NCBI RefSeq assembly: GCF_025024155.1
Contig: NW_026251775.1
Location: 62,001-126,000, forward strand
Source: Gamsiella multidivaricata
Lineage: Eukaryota; Mortierellomycota; Mortierellomycetes; Mortierellales; Mortierellaceae
Direction of reading: 5' to 3'
Length of the DNA: 64,000 nucleotides
Below, in pieces: positions 12,643-26,987 of this stretch (position 1 is its first letter; each line of letters begins with the position of its first letter). A program made the position numbers and the translations under genes. The notes beneath the pieces were generated by a model. It was not told where the DNA came from. It worked only from the letters and a program-made list of their open reading frames with translations, and made no database searches.

Positions 12643-15410
12643 ATGAAAAAGTTCTTCGGGGGTAAATCTTCAAAGGACAAGAGGCCCAACGGTGGCTCTC
12701 CCACCGCGCTCGCACCTGCCCAGCCCCAGCACCAACAGTCCGCCCGCCCCGTCAATGGTCAGGCACAACCCTCGCCCTCGCTTGCCTCCTCTCAGCCCGC
12801 CCCTACTGCCATGGTCTTCACCTCCCTGTCGCAACAAGGCCCTCCTCAACCACCAGCAGCAGGAACACCAGCAGCACCAACACCAGGATCTCACCAGAAC
12901 GGCACTAATGGCACCTCTGGAGGATACGGCGGCGGATACCCGCCGCTCTCGGGAGCTGGAGGATACCCGCCCGTCAGTGGCCCACCATCGTCTTCCTCGG
13001 GCTATGGATACAACCAACAATCACAACAGCAGCAACCAGCTTACCCATCCATGCCTCAACCACACTCGCATCTGCAGCAGCACCAGCAAGGCGGTATTAT
13101 GCCCCCGCCTTCGTCCAATCCCATGTATCAATCACTGCGCCAACAGCCTATCCCACCACCCTCATCAGCCCCATTCCAGGGTCAGCCCTATAATCCTAGC
13201 TACATGACCGCTTCTCCTTCGCATCAGCAGCAACTTCATCAACAGGAGGAGCAGCCAGGAATGGCTCGACCGAATGGTAGCAGGTTGACGGGAGACCCTA
13301 AGGAGGACTATCCGATTGTCATGGCGATCGATTTCGGAACGACGTTCACAGGATGCGCCTTTGCGTTCAGAAAGGACCCAGAAATTCAAGAGATCATTAC
13401 CTGGTAAGCAAGATCCTTCCTCTATTACATCCTATGCCACAAAAAAACGAGTAGGACTACAGGATTATACAGGAAACAATGTGCGCGATTATGATACCAA
13501 TATCCATCAGGTTCAGGGACAGGGACATGTTAATCGCGACAATTGGAATGAATGGTTTCATGATGGTCCATCCCTTTTGGTTTTGGAGCGGGCTGTTTTG
13601 CGCAGGAAGCATTGATGGGCAGGATCAAAAGGAAATCATGGAAAAAGCGCCGCCGCCTCAAGATGAACGGCCAGCATGGGTTTAACAACAAATAAATGAG
13701 CTTTTTAATAACATTCAGCACCCATTTCATGTCTCCTTCTCCTTCTTGGGGGGAGTACAAACGAAATTGGGGGCGGGCATACGAAGAAATCAAATGGATT
13801 GTCTGAGAGTGTATGTGCAACCGATGACGAAGGAAGTATTAACACTATAACACTATTCAATTGCAATTCTATATAGGCCTAAGCAGGCATATCAGTACCC
13901 GAAAGTACCGACCATCAGCTTGTACAAACTGGACTCGCCCGATTTCCTGGACTGGGGATACCCAGCGCGAGCGGTAATGATGACCCCGAACGCAAAGAAG
14001 CATCTGCTGCTCAGTAAGTTCAAGCTACAATTGGATGATCAGCAGGAGAATATCGAACCTTTGCCTCTGGGAATCAAACCACTGGACGCGATCTCGGATT
14101 ATCTGTGCAAATTCCATGCGCACGTCGTCAAGGAGGCGATGAAGAACTTTGGATCGACCTATGATCAGTCCCATATCCAGTACTGTCTGACAGTCCCCGC
14201 CATGTGGTCCGATCGTGCGAAGCATGTGATGCGTCTGGCGGCTGTCCGGGCGGGAATGATCAGGGAGGACGATCCTGCGCATCGATTGATCATTGTGTCC
14301 GAGCCTGAGGCCGCGGCCATGTACTGTCAGTCGAAGGGAGATCAATTCAACCTGCAGAAGCACGACCGATTCTTGATCTGTGATGCCGGTGGTGGAACGG
14401 TTGATTTGATCGTCTTTGAGGTCGTTGATGTGAACCCGGAGACGGGCATCCGGAGTCTGCGAGAAGTCACGAGGGGTCATGGAGCCTCCTGTGGATCGGC
14501 CTTCTTGGACGCAAACATGGAGAAGCTGCTGAGAGAGAAGTTCCGGAAATACCCATTGACACCCATGGGATGGGGCACGATCATGGACACGTTTGTGAAC
14601 CAGACAAAGCCAATCTTCCCAGGAACGGACCCAGAAATGTACCTGCAGGTTCCCAATATCCCAAACTTGCCTGACGCAAATGATATCGATATTGGGTTGG
14701 AGGACGGGATGTTGAAGTTGATGGTCTCGGAACTGCACGAGCGCGTGTTCGACCCTGTGGTGAAGGATGTACTGGACCTGATCGAGTACCAGCTTCAGCA
14801 GACGCATTGTGAGGCTATTTTCTTGGTGGGTGGATTCGGTTCGTCGCGGTACTTGTTTGATAGGGTCACGGCCAAGTTTGCGACATCAGGACGACAGGTG
14901 CGTGTGCCTCCTCGTGCAGAGTTGGCGGTCGTGCGTGGTGCGGTCACCTATGGTCTTCACCAGGGTTCGATTATCTCCCGTGTCGCGCGTCGTTGGTACG
15001 GAGTCGACTCGGCCATGGACTTTATTCCGGGTGTCGATCCCGAGGAGAAGAAGACGCTCTCGCGCGATGGCACAGTTCGTTGTAAGGACAGGTTTTCGGT
15101 CTATATTACTCCTGGTCAGTCTGTAGCGCTGGGCGAGTGTGTGACGAAAAAGTACATGACCTGGTGCTACCCACGCCCACTGGACTGCCCACTGTACGTG
15201 TCTGACTCGGAGAACGAGCCCCGCTATGTGGACGAGCCCTCGGTCAAGAAATTGGGCGACTTCCAGATCCCAATGCCAGACATCCCGGGCATGATGCCTG
15301 GAGCCGAGGTCCTGGTCGAGGTCAAGATGCATTTCGGAGAAACTGAAGTCCGTGCGGAGGCATTGGTGCTCGGACAGACGGTGACGGCCGTCTGTCAATG
15401 GATTGGATGA
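12643..15410 (+). CDS. HSPA12-like Hsp70-family ATPase with Q/P/S-rich tail
   Basis: Two exons, 12643-13403 and 13877-15410, join in phase through a split Trp codon to give 764 residues. Residues 1-220 are low complexity (Gln, Pro, Ser, Gly), starting MKKFFGGKSSKDKR. The Hsp70 actin-like ATPase fold follows: phosphate-1 loop AIDFGTTFTGCAFAF near 229, phosphate-2 loop CDAGGGTVDL near 427, adenosine loop LVGGFGSSRYLF near 570. There is no classical substrate-binding domain and no EEVD tail, which fits the divergent HSPA12 branch rather than canonical Hsp70. The frame remains open upstream to 11923, but that part translates to Ser/Leu/His-rich leader sequence, so I start at 12643. The 473-bp intron is long for this window. 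Role likely chaperone-like or regulatory; substrate unknown. Confidence 0.85.
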
Positions 15411-16172
15411 TCGTCATGATCATTCAGAGAGGGGGGTGAAAGGAGTGTGCGGAGGGGTTCTCAAGGACGTCAGGAGAGGGTTCTCTCCATATTCACAATT
15501 ACGGTTTTTATATCTTGATGCCATGGTGATAATAATAATAACACTCAAAAAAATGATTTTTTAATCCCCACAACTCATAGCTGGGCAATGATATGACTAT
15601 TACATTCTCACCCATGTTGCCTAGTTCTTCGTGTTGTGCCTTTTCATTTAAAAACTCATCCAGATTAAATCTGATAGCCCAAGTTCTAAGTCATCACTGA
15701 GCTGGAGAATCGATCAGATCCCTCCCCTCAAAATTAACCTGAGACTGTGTCAAACTCCTGGTTAAAAGCTCTGGTCAGAATTGACACACGAGATTTCGTG
15801 TCAAAAAATGAATCAAGGGGTCAACTTTTGACCAGAAACGGGCACATATTCTAAGGCCATCAGGGGTTGGTACCCCAGATTAAATGCTTCATACCAGATT
15901 TTGATCTCGAATGAGCAATTTTATATGATGAGAGTGGAGTTTGAGAAAGCAGGCATAGTTTTTTAATTTCGCACTGAAGTCATCCAACTTCCGCCATAAA
16001 GACTGGGCTGAGGAATAAATCCAGGAACCAAAGTTTGTGCTAAATCAATTGAGGAAGTCGATTCATTCGACAGAAAGGGCATCTCATTAATGGAAGAGGA
16101 AAATGAAAATGATGAATAGATATAAAGATATAGTACAGGGAAACATAATGAGAGTGCAAACTTCTTTTTTTT
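15411..16172. other. Convergent 3' intergenic region
   Basis: Lies between two convergent stop codons (Hsp70-like and DDX21-like). AT-rich, with AATAAT runs near 15529-15542 that could serve polyadenylation. I see no gene or RNA here. Confidence 0.5.
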
Positions 16173-18431
16173 TTAGCGACGTCCCCCACGACCACCACGG
16201 AACCCACCACCGCCACCCCCACGTCCACCACGGAACCCACCACGACCTCCAAATCCACCACGTCCACCGCCGCCACCACCGCCGCTGCGACGATCGTCCA
16301 TACGCTGCTCAAGTTCTGGTAGAGTCTTGGCGACCTCGAGCGAGATGTTGTCCAGATCCGTCCATTTGTTCCCTCCCAAGAAGATGGTATTGTTCTCATC
16401 CACCTCCACCTTGTCCGAGACCACATCAAAGACGACGCCCATCATGTCCTTGGTCATGCGCATGCCCTTGACATCCTCGTAGCTCAGCTTGGGGAAGTTG
16501 CGGGTCAGAATATTGCGAACATATCCTGGGTGCTGGATTTCGTGCGTCAGACGGAAGACCATGGTCGTGAAGCCCTCGGCCGCAGACATGAGTGAGCGCG
16601 CACGAACACCGGCACCGTATCCCGAGATCTGAGCCAAGGCGGCCGCAAGCGCATCTGTGGCGTTTCCATCGAAATTCTCAGCGATCATCGATTCGGCAAT
16701 AGGCTTGAACATAGGGATGACATTCTTCACGACCTTCGACACAATATCCGCCGCATCCTGAGCCGTCGCCGCAATGATATCCTCCGGCTGTGGAGGTCCG
16801 GCCTTGACCATCTCCATACCTGCCCGACGCTGAATGTTCTGGATCATGTACTCCTCCTGGGCCTTGTAGAAGGTCACGCACACACCCTTGCGACCCGCAC
16901 GACCCGTACGACCAGAGCGATGGACATAGGTTTCGACATCCTTGGGGGGTTGGCAGTTAATGACAAGATCGACCATGGGGATATCGATTCCTCTCGCAAG
17001 CACATCTGTGCAGATGATGCACTTGACCTTAGCCTCACGGAATCCCTGCAAAGTCAACTCACGCTGCGCTTGAGGGATATCTCCATGCAGCACCTTCGCG
17101 TCCGCCTTCAACTTGGGTGTCAATCCCAATTCGTCTGCCTCCGCCTTTGTGTTCGCAAAGATAACCGTCAACCCACGGTTTCCACCATAGACGGCAACGA
17201 CATCACCAATTACATCCTTGCGCGACTGCCATGTTGAAGGGATCGCATAATGACGAATATTCTCATTCGTCTTCACGCGCGAGTTCCCGACCAAGTCCAC
17301 GTTGATGTACTTTGGATCCAGATATTTCTGCACCGTGCGCTTGATCCATTCAGGAGCTGTGGCAGAGAAGAGGAGCGTCTGGTGTTTGGGTGCGCTGGCG
17401 CCACGGGCCTCCTTCTGGGTCTGCACATGCTGCAGGGTTTGTTCCATATCGTCCGCGAATCCGATATCCAGCATCTGATCCGCCTCGTCCAGGCACACAA
17501 AACGCAGGTTATCGAGTTTAAGGTTGCCGCGGTTGACGTGGTCGAGAACACGACCAGGTGTGCCGATCACGACGTCGACGCCATTGCGGAGATGAGCCGT
17601 CTGCTCTGGCATGGGTGTACCACCGTAGAGACAGACGGACTTGAGACTGGGAGAAACATTCGTAAATTCGTTCGATACTTGGATGGCCAAATCGCGGGTG
17701 GGAGCTATAATACAACACAGTTGATATGGTTAGCATATCACGCAATACATACTACCCAATTGAAAATCCATTGATTTGTACTAACCAAGGACGAGAACAC
17801 GAGGGGGACGACCACGATCTGCGGGGGCTCTGTCCTTGAGCAAGATCTCAACCATGGGCAACGCAAACGCCAAGGTCTTTCCAGTTCCAGTCCTAGCCCG
17901 TCCAAGAACATCGTTTCCATTGTAGATATGATCGAATGTCTCCGCCTGAATAGGGAACAACGCATTGATTCCTCGAGCCGCCAATGCCGCAATCGTGGAG
18001 GGCGAAATCCTGTACGAGCTCAGACGCAAATTCTCTGGAACCTCATCATGTACCTCCTTGTCCGCACCAGGCTCCGGTGTCGAATCGCGGGGAGTCTCTG
18101 CTGGGGGTGGTGACAGATCTTCAAGGCGGGCCTTCTTGGCTAAGGGTTTCGCCGTCTCCTTCTCCTCCTTGACCTTCTTGCTCTTCTTGTTACTGCTGTC
18201 CTCCGAGTCAGATTCTTCCGAGGAATCGGCGGCCTTGCGAGACTTCTTTTCCCTCTTCTCCTTCTTCTCCTTTTTGTCCTTCTTTTCTTTTTTATCCTTC
18301 TTTTCCTTCTTTTCTTTCTTCTCTTTCTTCTCTTTCTTTTCTTCTTTCTTGACCTTGTCCTTGACCTCGGAGTGGTCGGCAGACCGGAGTGTCATGTGGT
18401 TAGTGGGTGCTTCTGCTTTGATGGCGGGCAT
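16173..18431 (-). CDS. DDX21/DDX50-like nucleolar DEAD-box RNA helicase
   Basis: ATP-dependent RNA helicase, expected in the nucleolus in rRNA transcription and processing. Exons 18431-17786 and 17704-16173 join in phase to 725 residues. Order: Lys/Glu/Asp-rich tail with KKEKKDKK repeats (about 25-60), acidic Ser patch, Q motif LFPIQAETFDH, motif I ARTGTGKT near 188, TPGR, motif II LDEADQMLD near 289, motif III SATAPEW, motif VI HRSGRTGRAGRKG near 478, a GUCT-type RNA-binding domain (about 590-670) and a C-terminal Gly/Arg RGG tail ending GGRGGRR. GUCT plus RGG separates DDX21/50 from other DEAD helicases. Motif II is a plain DEAD, whereas vertebrate DDX21 has DEVD. Confidence 0.93.
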
Positions 18432-18718
18432 GAGTGCGGGATGAGAGGTAAGGGGAAGAATGAGGGCGCGTTGAACAAGTGTCGTATCTTTTTTTTTTTT
18501 TTTTTGGTGACTGCCTCAATAAACAAACATTGACCACATGTGATGTCTGCAATCATAACTAGGATCACTAGGATCTGACATTTCTGAACGTGGCACGCCT
18601 GCGCGTCTGGGGGGATCTGGCGTCAATAAAAAAAATCTGACGTTTCTGAACAAGTGTCTAAAAAGTGGTATTGTAGTCTAATTTTTGTTTTTTTTGTATG
18701 CTCTAGTTGATATGATAT
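18432..18718. other. Short intergenic region with duplicated fragments
   Basis: Holds a T19 run near 18489-18507. Two short direct repeats are separated by about 70 bases: atctgac(a/g)tttctgaac near 18572 and 18637, and tgaacaagtgtc near 18473 and 18647. No gene seen. Confidence 0.5.
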
Positions 18719-20809
18719 CTAGATAATGGACAATCCAAGCTTGGAGACAAACCAGTAAACCAATGTGTTCGCCTGGCTCTGATCCACCCACCAAACAAAC
18801 ACATCTAGAGAAATTGTCTTGAAGATAAACTGCCAGTACGCCTTACACCAAGCACTAAACGACTTGACCAATACAATCGGCTTGCTGCTACCACTCAAAG
18901 CAACATCTTTACGAATGTCACTCTTCTCCACCTCATAAATAATCTGTGCACAGTACTGTCCCATAACCGCAAACGTTCTCATCTGCGCTCCGTCGTCCGC
19001 GCCCAAATCCTCGTCCAGAGCTCGAAGGAGATCATTAGTCTTGAACAACAGCAACAGATCGCGTGGTACTTTGGCCAAAATATCCGCAATCTCGACCAAC
19101 CAATTACCAGCGCCCTTCGAAATCTTGGACGTCTCTGCCTTGTTTCGTACCTTCTTCGTCAACTGCGCGTCCTGGATCACGTCCCAATCGCGACCGGTCA
19201 AGATACAGGCGAATAACTCATATGCGTCAATGCCGCCGAGGTTCAAGGCTCTGCGCTTGATCTCTTCTTGATCCGAAGCCATAATGGCTGTCCAAAGTCG
19301 TGCATATTCGAGACGGAAGTTCAGAGGGAGCTCGCGGTAGAGCCCATGGTCCAGCAAGATGATCTCAAAGTTGCGATGGGAGGGTGATCCTGCAGGCTTG
19401 GGACGGATCATCAGGTTGCCTGGATGAGGATCGCAGTGCAGGAAACCGTCCTTGTAGATCATTTGGGAGAACGTACGGGCCATCTCCTTGGAAACATCGG
19501 CGACCTTGATGTTGTTCGCTTTCAAATACTCGACATTATCGATCCTGGACCCATCCATGACTAAAGAAAAAAGATTAATAACGATGACTCAACTAATCTC
19601 TTACGAGTTACTGACATGTTAAAAACATCATAAAATTATAACTTACACTCCATGACCAAGACGCGCTTCTGGGCCCAAAGCACATCCGGAATCTTGACAG
19701 TTGAAGGACTCCCCTGAGCACGGGCCTGATCAAAATTAAAGGCTGTGCGCTGTGCATTAATGGCCTCGAATCGAAAGTCGAGTTCCTTTGGCAGGTTGTC
19801 CTGAATCTCTTCGCTCAGCCAAAGGAATTCGAACTCTGGGAAAGCATAGGCGATGAAACGTGCGAGAGCTTCAATAGTCTTCATGTCGATCTCTGAGAAC
19901 TCATTTAAAGCCGGGTGCTGGATCTTGACAGCTACCTCGCGGCCATCCTTGAGCACCGCTCTGTGGACCTGGGCGAGTGAGGCCACGCCAATTGGGTTAA
20001 GGTCAAATGACGAAAAGACTTCAGAGAGTGGCTGACCGAGATCAAAAAGAAAGAGAGCCTGAATGGATTCGATGGACGAAGGTGCACAGCGGTCCTGAAG
20101 GGGTTCCATGGTCCTTGTCCATTCCTCTGGTAGCAGATACTTTAAACTGGCGAGGTGTTGGCCCTACGTGAAAAAAGGGGTGATAATTGCATGAGATCGC
20201 TGTTATCCGGTCATGTTGCAAAACAAAGCATAGCCATTGTTTGTGCTGAGCATACCAGTTTGATGTAGATCCCCCCGTTTTCGCGCATCATGGCCATGAC
20301 TCGCTCAGCACTCCTCTTGTGCAGCCTGCTTTTGCGTCTCCGTCGCTCGAGTTCATCCTCGGGATCGTCGGCTTTCAAGTCCCGATTTCCGTGGCCAAGC
20401 GATAACTTGTAATCGTAGCCGGTCACAACGACCGCTTCGGCTGCAAGTAGAACCCTCCGAAAGGCGAGGGCTCTGTGTTTGAACGAATCGCTCATGCCAT
20501 ACAGCACAGCACCTGTGGCGAGAGTGATAAGGGGGACAGACACCTTCAAAGGGATGCGCCGAGTGGGTGAGGCTGAGGGGGGAGCGAAGAAGAAGCGGAA
20601 GGAGGGGAGGCAGCCGGTCGAAAGGTGGGATGAGTCGTTGAAATGAACCTGGACGAGGAGGTATGAGGAAATGAGTGCTGGAGCAAGCGAGGTAAGCGAT
20701 TCATCTTAGGTGCTGTCAAGGATCCGCCTTTCCATGGACTGGAGAAGAGGGCCCGGGTGGCCGAGGCATCTGTGGCCTTGGACACCACTGGCCTCGTCAA
20801 CGACAGCAT
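18719..20809 (-). CDS. ADCK1-like mitochondrial aarF/ABC1 kinase-like protein
   Basis: Atypical UbiB/ABC1 kinase family, ADCK1 (yeast Mcp2) branch, linked to mitochondrial lipid and coenzyme Q homeostasis. Exons 19560-18719, 20163-19647 and the block ending at 20256 join in phase. Visible: membrane segment KVSVPLITLATGAVLYGM, the ABC1 helix GGIYIKLGQHLASL with YLLPEEW, GVASLAQVHRA, VAVKIQHP (ATP-site Lys), ELDFRFEA, VLVMEFMDG, HCDPHPGNLMI (catalytic loop) and LLDHGLY (metal-binding Asp). The N-terminus (20809, MLSLTRPVV) looks like a mitochondrial presequence. Its frame hits a stop near 20546, and the conserved part continues one frame over, right after a C6 run (20576-20581). One extra C would restore it. 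I see no intron that does so. Either a frameshift, an assembly error, or the true start is elsewhere. Confidence 0.87.
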
Positions 20810-21034
20810 TTGGTAGAGTGGGGTGTGATGGAGTGGAGTCGAGTGAAGGAGGATGAAGAAGAAGGGATCAAGTTCTTCCCTTCGTCATTTTTCAAAAAAG
20901 GAAATAGCATGCTGAATCTTATTCGGCAGATGTCAACGACTCGAAAACCGGTTCAGGGCACAGACATTCGCACCCACAGTCACCCAAACAACCATTCTCA
21001 CACACCGCTCATTGCACCCTCTCACCTCACAACC
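20810..21034. promoter_or_regulatory. Shared promoter, ADCK1-like / GPALPP1
   Basis: 225 bases separate two divergent start codons, so both promoters must overlap here. No TATA box is evident. A CA-rich stretch precedes the plus-strand start. Confidence 0.5.
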
Positions 21035-22347
21035 ATGGGTATCGGACCAGAACTACCGCCTCATCTGCAGAAGAGGCGTGCCTCAAGCGACCACGGCAAC
21101 AGCGACAGTAGCGACAGTAGTGATGGGGATCAGGGCGACATCGGACCCAGCATCGGGCCCAGCATCGGACCCAGCATACCGCCTCCACAGGATGAACCTG
21201 TCAGCTTCGAAGATTTTGCCCCCGCATTGCCGCCAGAACTCCTTGAAGCCAGGCGGTTGGCTAGAGAAAAGGCACAACAGCCCAACATCTCCAAACGGGT
21301 CCTCGGACCCACTCTGCCGCCCTCTGCATCAGCTTCGTCGGGATCTAATCGTTATGGCGACGACAGCGACAGCGACGATGAAATTGTTGGGCCAGTCTTA
21401 CCCTCAAACGTGGATCGAGAGGCCATGTCCAGACAGAGCAAAATCCAGGAGTTTGAAGAGCGTGCAGAGAGGATGCGGAAAAAACTGGCTGGGGTAAATC
21501 GTACAAACGTTCCTGCGAACTAGACGCGGATTTAAAGTCATTGATTGGCCTTTGACCCATATTCTGCTTCAATTGAAAACTTAGAACGATAAAGAGGCTG
21601 TAGCCAAGGACAACAAGCCAATAAGAGAAGAATGGATGACGGTGCCTCCAGAGTCCAGACTCTTTGGGGGTAGGCCCTATCTTGGTCTTCTGCACATCTT
21701 CATTACTATGCCCTATTCGATTTTCATATGTACTCATAGCGAGCCCTTCTCATTATACTCTCCTTTTCAAAGACGATCCGCTTAAGATAACGGCAAGGAC
21801 GTTTCAAAAGCGCGAATTGAAGCCCCAAGACTCATCGCTGTGGACTGAGACTCCAGCGGACCGTGAAAAAAGATTGCGAGGAGAACCCAGAGATGAAGGT
21901 GGAGACTCGGGCCGACACAAGAAATCGAAGCATCGTGATGACGATGATGAGCCAGTCCGTCGCTCGCAAGTCGATATTGAGCGCGAGGAGCAGATTCGAA
22001 AGTACAACGTACGTCATCCTAGACCATCTTTCTGCAGAAGTGCTACCGTAGTTGATGCCCATTGAATCTTTGCTGATACTCGTGAGTTCTTTTTACTGAT
22101 TGACCTCACCTTCACATAGGCCGAGCACAGATCTCAGTCTCTATTCGAGGTGCATGCATCCAAGTATATCAAATCCAAATCATGGCAAAAGAACTCAGAC
22201 GATAACCCCTCAGCTCGACCTTTTGATCGCGAAAAGGACGTCTTGGGAGGACGTCGCGTCGATCACCGCCAGCGAGACGAGCTAGTCAAGCAGGCCCTGG
22301 ATTTGGGTTCCAAGTTCTCGAGAAGCAAGGGCGGAGCCTTCTCATAG
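21035..22347 (+). CDS. GPALPP1: GPALPP motif-containing protein (DUF3752)
   Basis: Small nuclear-type disordered protein. Four exons (21035-21493, 21585-21669, 21773-22008, 22120-22347) close in phase to 335 residues. Four GPxLPP-like motifs define the family: GPELPP at residue 4, a short GPSIGPSIGPS tandem, GPTLPP and GPVLPS. The C-terminal DUF3752 region has EEWMTVPPE, the TARTFQKRELK core, WTETPADREKR and the tail DLGSKFSRSKGGAFS. Function is poorly known; association with the spliceosome is suggested for the family. Starts 225 bases from the ADCK1-like gene and converges on the next gene with 143 bases between stops. An AATAAA hexamer lies at 22403-22408. Confidence 0.88.
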
Positions 22348-22490
22348 TCGAACAAAGACTGTGTACAGTACATATCATCTATCAAACGTCTGTCGAGTGA
22401 GAAATAAATGCAAAGCAAACATAAAAATGAGAGGCTATCTGTCTTTATTGTTAGTGGTGATAGTATAGACGGGTAAAAGTACATCCACAT

Positions 22491-24326
<1,836 letters not shown>

Positions 24327-25278
24327 AATGCAGAAGAAGTGGATGGGGCGATGAGAAGGTTGATGATGGGCGTGAAAGAGTAGGAAAAAAGATAAAAATA
24401 AAAAATCTAGACCTTTTTATGTGAAGACTAGACCTTTTTTATGTGAAGAACGTGCTCAACTTTTTTTGGGGGTAAAAATACAGCTGCTTTTTCATATGCA
24501 TGCAGATTGATGTGGAGAGTTGCTTCTCTTGGCCAAAATTGACCGCTACCCTATTTACTATTTACTACTTACTATTAGGCACCCATGGTCTTTCACACTG
24601 ATATAATGCCATTGTCGACGTCCTTGAAGTTCAGGTAGCCTCGTAATGGAGCATCGAGATATTCACCGACACTGGCCACAGCTGCCCTGGCGCGCTCACA
24701 GTAAGGCGAACGGTTTAAGGGGCCTGAGTTATGGTTGCATAGAGATAGCACAGATTATTGGGCGCGGTGGAAAATAAAATTGGCTGCAGCTGGTGCAACA
24801 AATAGTTCCCTCTTTCACTTCTCACTTGTAAGGGCAACGAACAATCGATTGCTGCTGGTTGAGATAGACATCCATCCATGGCGTACAACAATCCATCCGT
24901 CCAAAGGAAATGAGGCCATAGACTAACCATCGCGTCTTTCTATCTCTACCTACCCATCTTCCATTCTTGATCATGATCGCCGTTGATACCCGTCCGCATC
25001 GTAACGGACACCATCGACACTTCTTCGGGACTATACCTTTTCTATTATCATGGACTATGTGGCGTACCTTCTTGATCGGACTCTCTCGCTGGAATCGAAC
25101 CAAACCAAACCAAATCGTCTTGTGGAATCGCCGAATCAACACTTTACCTGGACACCAACATCGACTGGATAATGGAAAACATACTTGGCTTTGTGGACCA
25201 ATCAACATCATCTAATCTACTCCAACAACAAACGACCTGCAACACCAAAACGGTTGATCCATAACCATCACAGACATA
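24327..25278. other. Divergent intergenic region
   Basis: Between ECT and eS7 starts. Contains a 20-bp tandem duplication, tagacctttttatgtgaaga type, at about 24407-24449, and AT-rich sequence. No gene recognised. The eS7 promoter must lie in the right part. Confidence 0.5.
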
Positions 25279-26598
25279 ATGGCCAGCCACAAGATTGCCA
25301 AGAACGGCCCCGCTGATGAGATCGAGCTCTCTGTTGCTCAGGCTCTCTTTGACTTGGAGAACAACGTCGCTGATTTGAAGAAGGAGCTCAAGCCCCTTCA
25401 AATCTCCAGCGCCAAGGAGGTGAGTCCTTGACCCGTTTTCTCAACTCAAGTGCCAGGACCAAGGCGAGGAACTCAGCAGAAACAACAGTAGTGACAATCG
25501 AACAAGTCCGCACAGCACACCACACAGGAATCGCTTAGCATAGGATTGCTACAAACAGAACCATCATCTCAGAAGGACCAGATCAGGTTGGAATCGCAAG
25601 TCCATAACTGGACAGAAAGGGAGCACAGGCGACTGGGTACTGTCTTTCAACATCCCAGCTGTATATCAGACCCTCCATCCTTCAGTTGGTTGAGAAGCGC
25701 GATTCGCCTTACTACAGTGCTGCAACTCTGATGGCCACATGAACTCTATCATACATGGGATCACCAGTACGGCACCAAAATTATTTTAGCAGCATACAAT
25801 CGAGGAAGCAATATTCTTGCTATGGAGCCTTGATGGAAAAGCAGGATGGTTAAGCAAGGACATTGGACGTGAACCAGAACTCAAGCATCTGACCACATGT
25901 CATTATCTATTCTATCGTGTAATCTCACGTAGATCGAGACCGGTAACGGTAAGAAGGCCATCGTTGTCTTCGTCCCCGTCCCCCAGCTGAAGGCTTTCCA
26001 CAAGATCCAGCAGAGGTATATTTAAATTTTCAGGATTTCGTTGCGCCATCACGGTTGACCATAGAGTATTGAACCCTCGACTAACGCAATTCACAATATT
26101 TCTGTACATTTTCCCTTCGCTTAGACTCACCCGCGAGCTCGAGAAGAAGTTCTCTGACCGCCACGTTGTCTTTGTCGCCCAGCGCCGCATCATGGCCAAG
26201 CCCACCCGCACTTCCCGTGCCAAGCAGCAGCGTCCCCGTTCCCGCACTCTCACCTCTGTCCACGAGAAGCTTTTGGAGGACTTGGTTTACCCCACCGAGA
26301 TCACTGGCAAGCGCACCCGTGTCCAGACCGACCAGAGACGCATCATCAAGGTGTAAGTATTTTTATCCGAATGCATGGAATTGTTGAAGAATCAAATCCG
26401 TCGCGATATATCAAACGTCGAGGCTGCGCCCAGTGTCACTAACTATCTGCTGTGCTTTGTTTCTCTGCTTCCTCCAGCTTCCTTGATGCCAAGGACTCTA
26501 CCTCTTTGGAGTACAAGCTCGATACTTTCTGCGCTGTCTACAAGCGTTTGACCGGCAAGGAGGTTGTCTTTGAGTTCCCCGCTCACCACGCCGAATAA
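25279..26598 (+). CDS. RPS7: 40S ribosomal protein eS7 (RPS7)
   Basis: Component of the cytosolic small ribosomal subunit. Four exons (25279-25419, 25933-26015, 26125-26352, 26478-26598) close in phase to 190 residues, the family length. Recognisable parts: [52 protein letters not shown], the basic [27 protein letters not shown] and the C-terminal [14 protein letters not shown]. Intron 1 is 513 bases, much longer than the others. I looked for box C/D signatures of a hosted snoRNA and saw none. The stop codon overlaps an AATAAA hexamer at 26594-26599. Confidence 0.96.
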
Positions 26599-26954
26599 AT
26601 ACTTTTATTTTTCTCGGGAAAAAATACCGGACCTTATATTAAAAGGGGACATTACCGGGCAGATCCTTTTTTTACTGAAAAAAATAAAGAACTCTCTCGT
26701 TGTTCATAACCACGCAACGTCCCCGTTACCGCGTCCTTTTTGTTTTGGCGCCTGACGGTATCGCGCGCAGCACGGACCAAGTACGCGCGATCTAGTGAGG
26801 GCTCAATTCGACGGACAAACAAAAATCGACATCGCAGCGAGGCAAAAACCACTGGATGCATTTGAGCTTTTCAGATCGATACATCGGTTATATTTCCTTC
26901 ATGTCATTGTCTAATAATATACTACGATCTTAGAGGATCATCATTTTACGAGCG

Positions 26955-26987
<33 letters not shown>

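Noticed and set aside
14025..14807. 260-codon minus-strand ORF
   Set aside because: Shadow of the Hsp70-like ATPase domain; His/Gln/Leu-rich composition without a domain.
25420..25932. snoRNA inside the eS7 intron
   Set aside because: No box C (TGATGA) and D (CTGA) pair with terminal stem, and no clear H/ACA arrangement.
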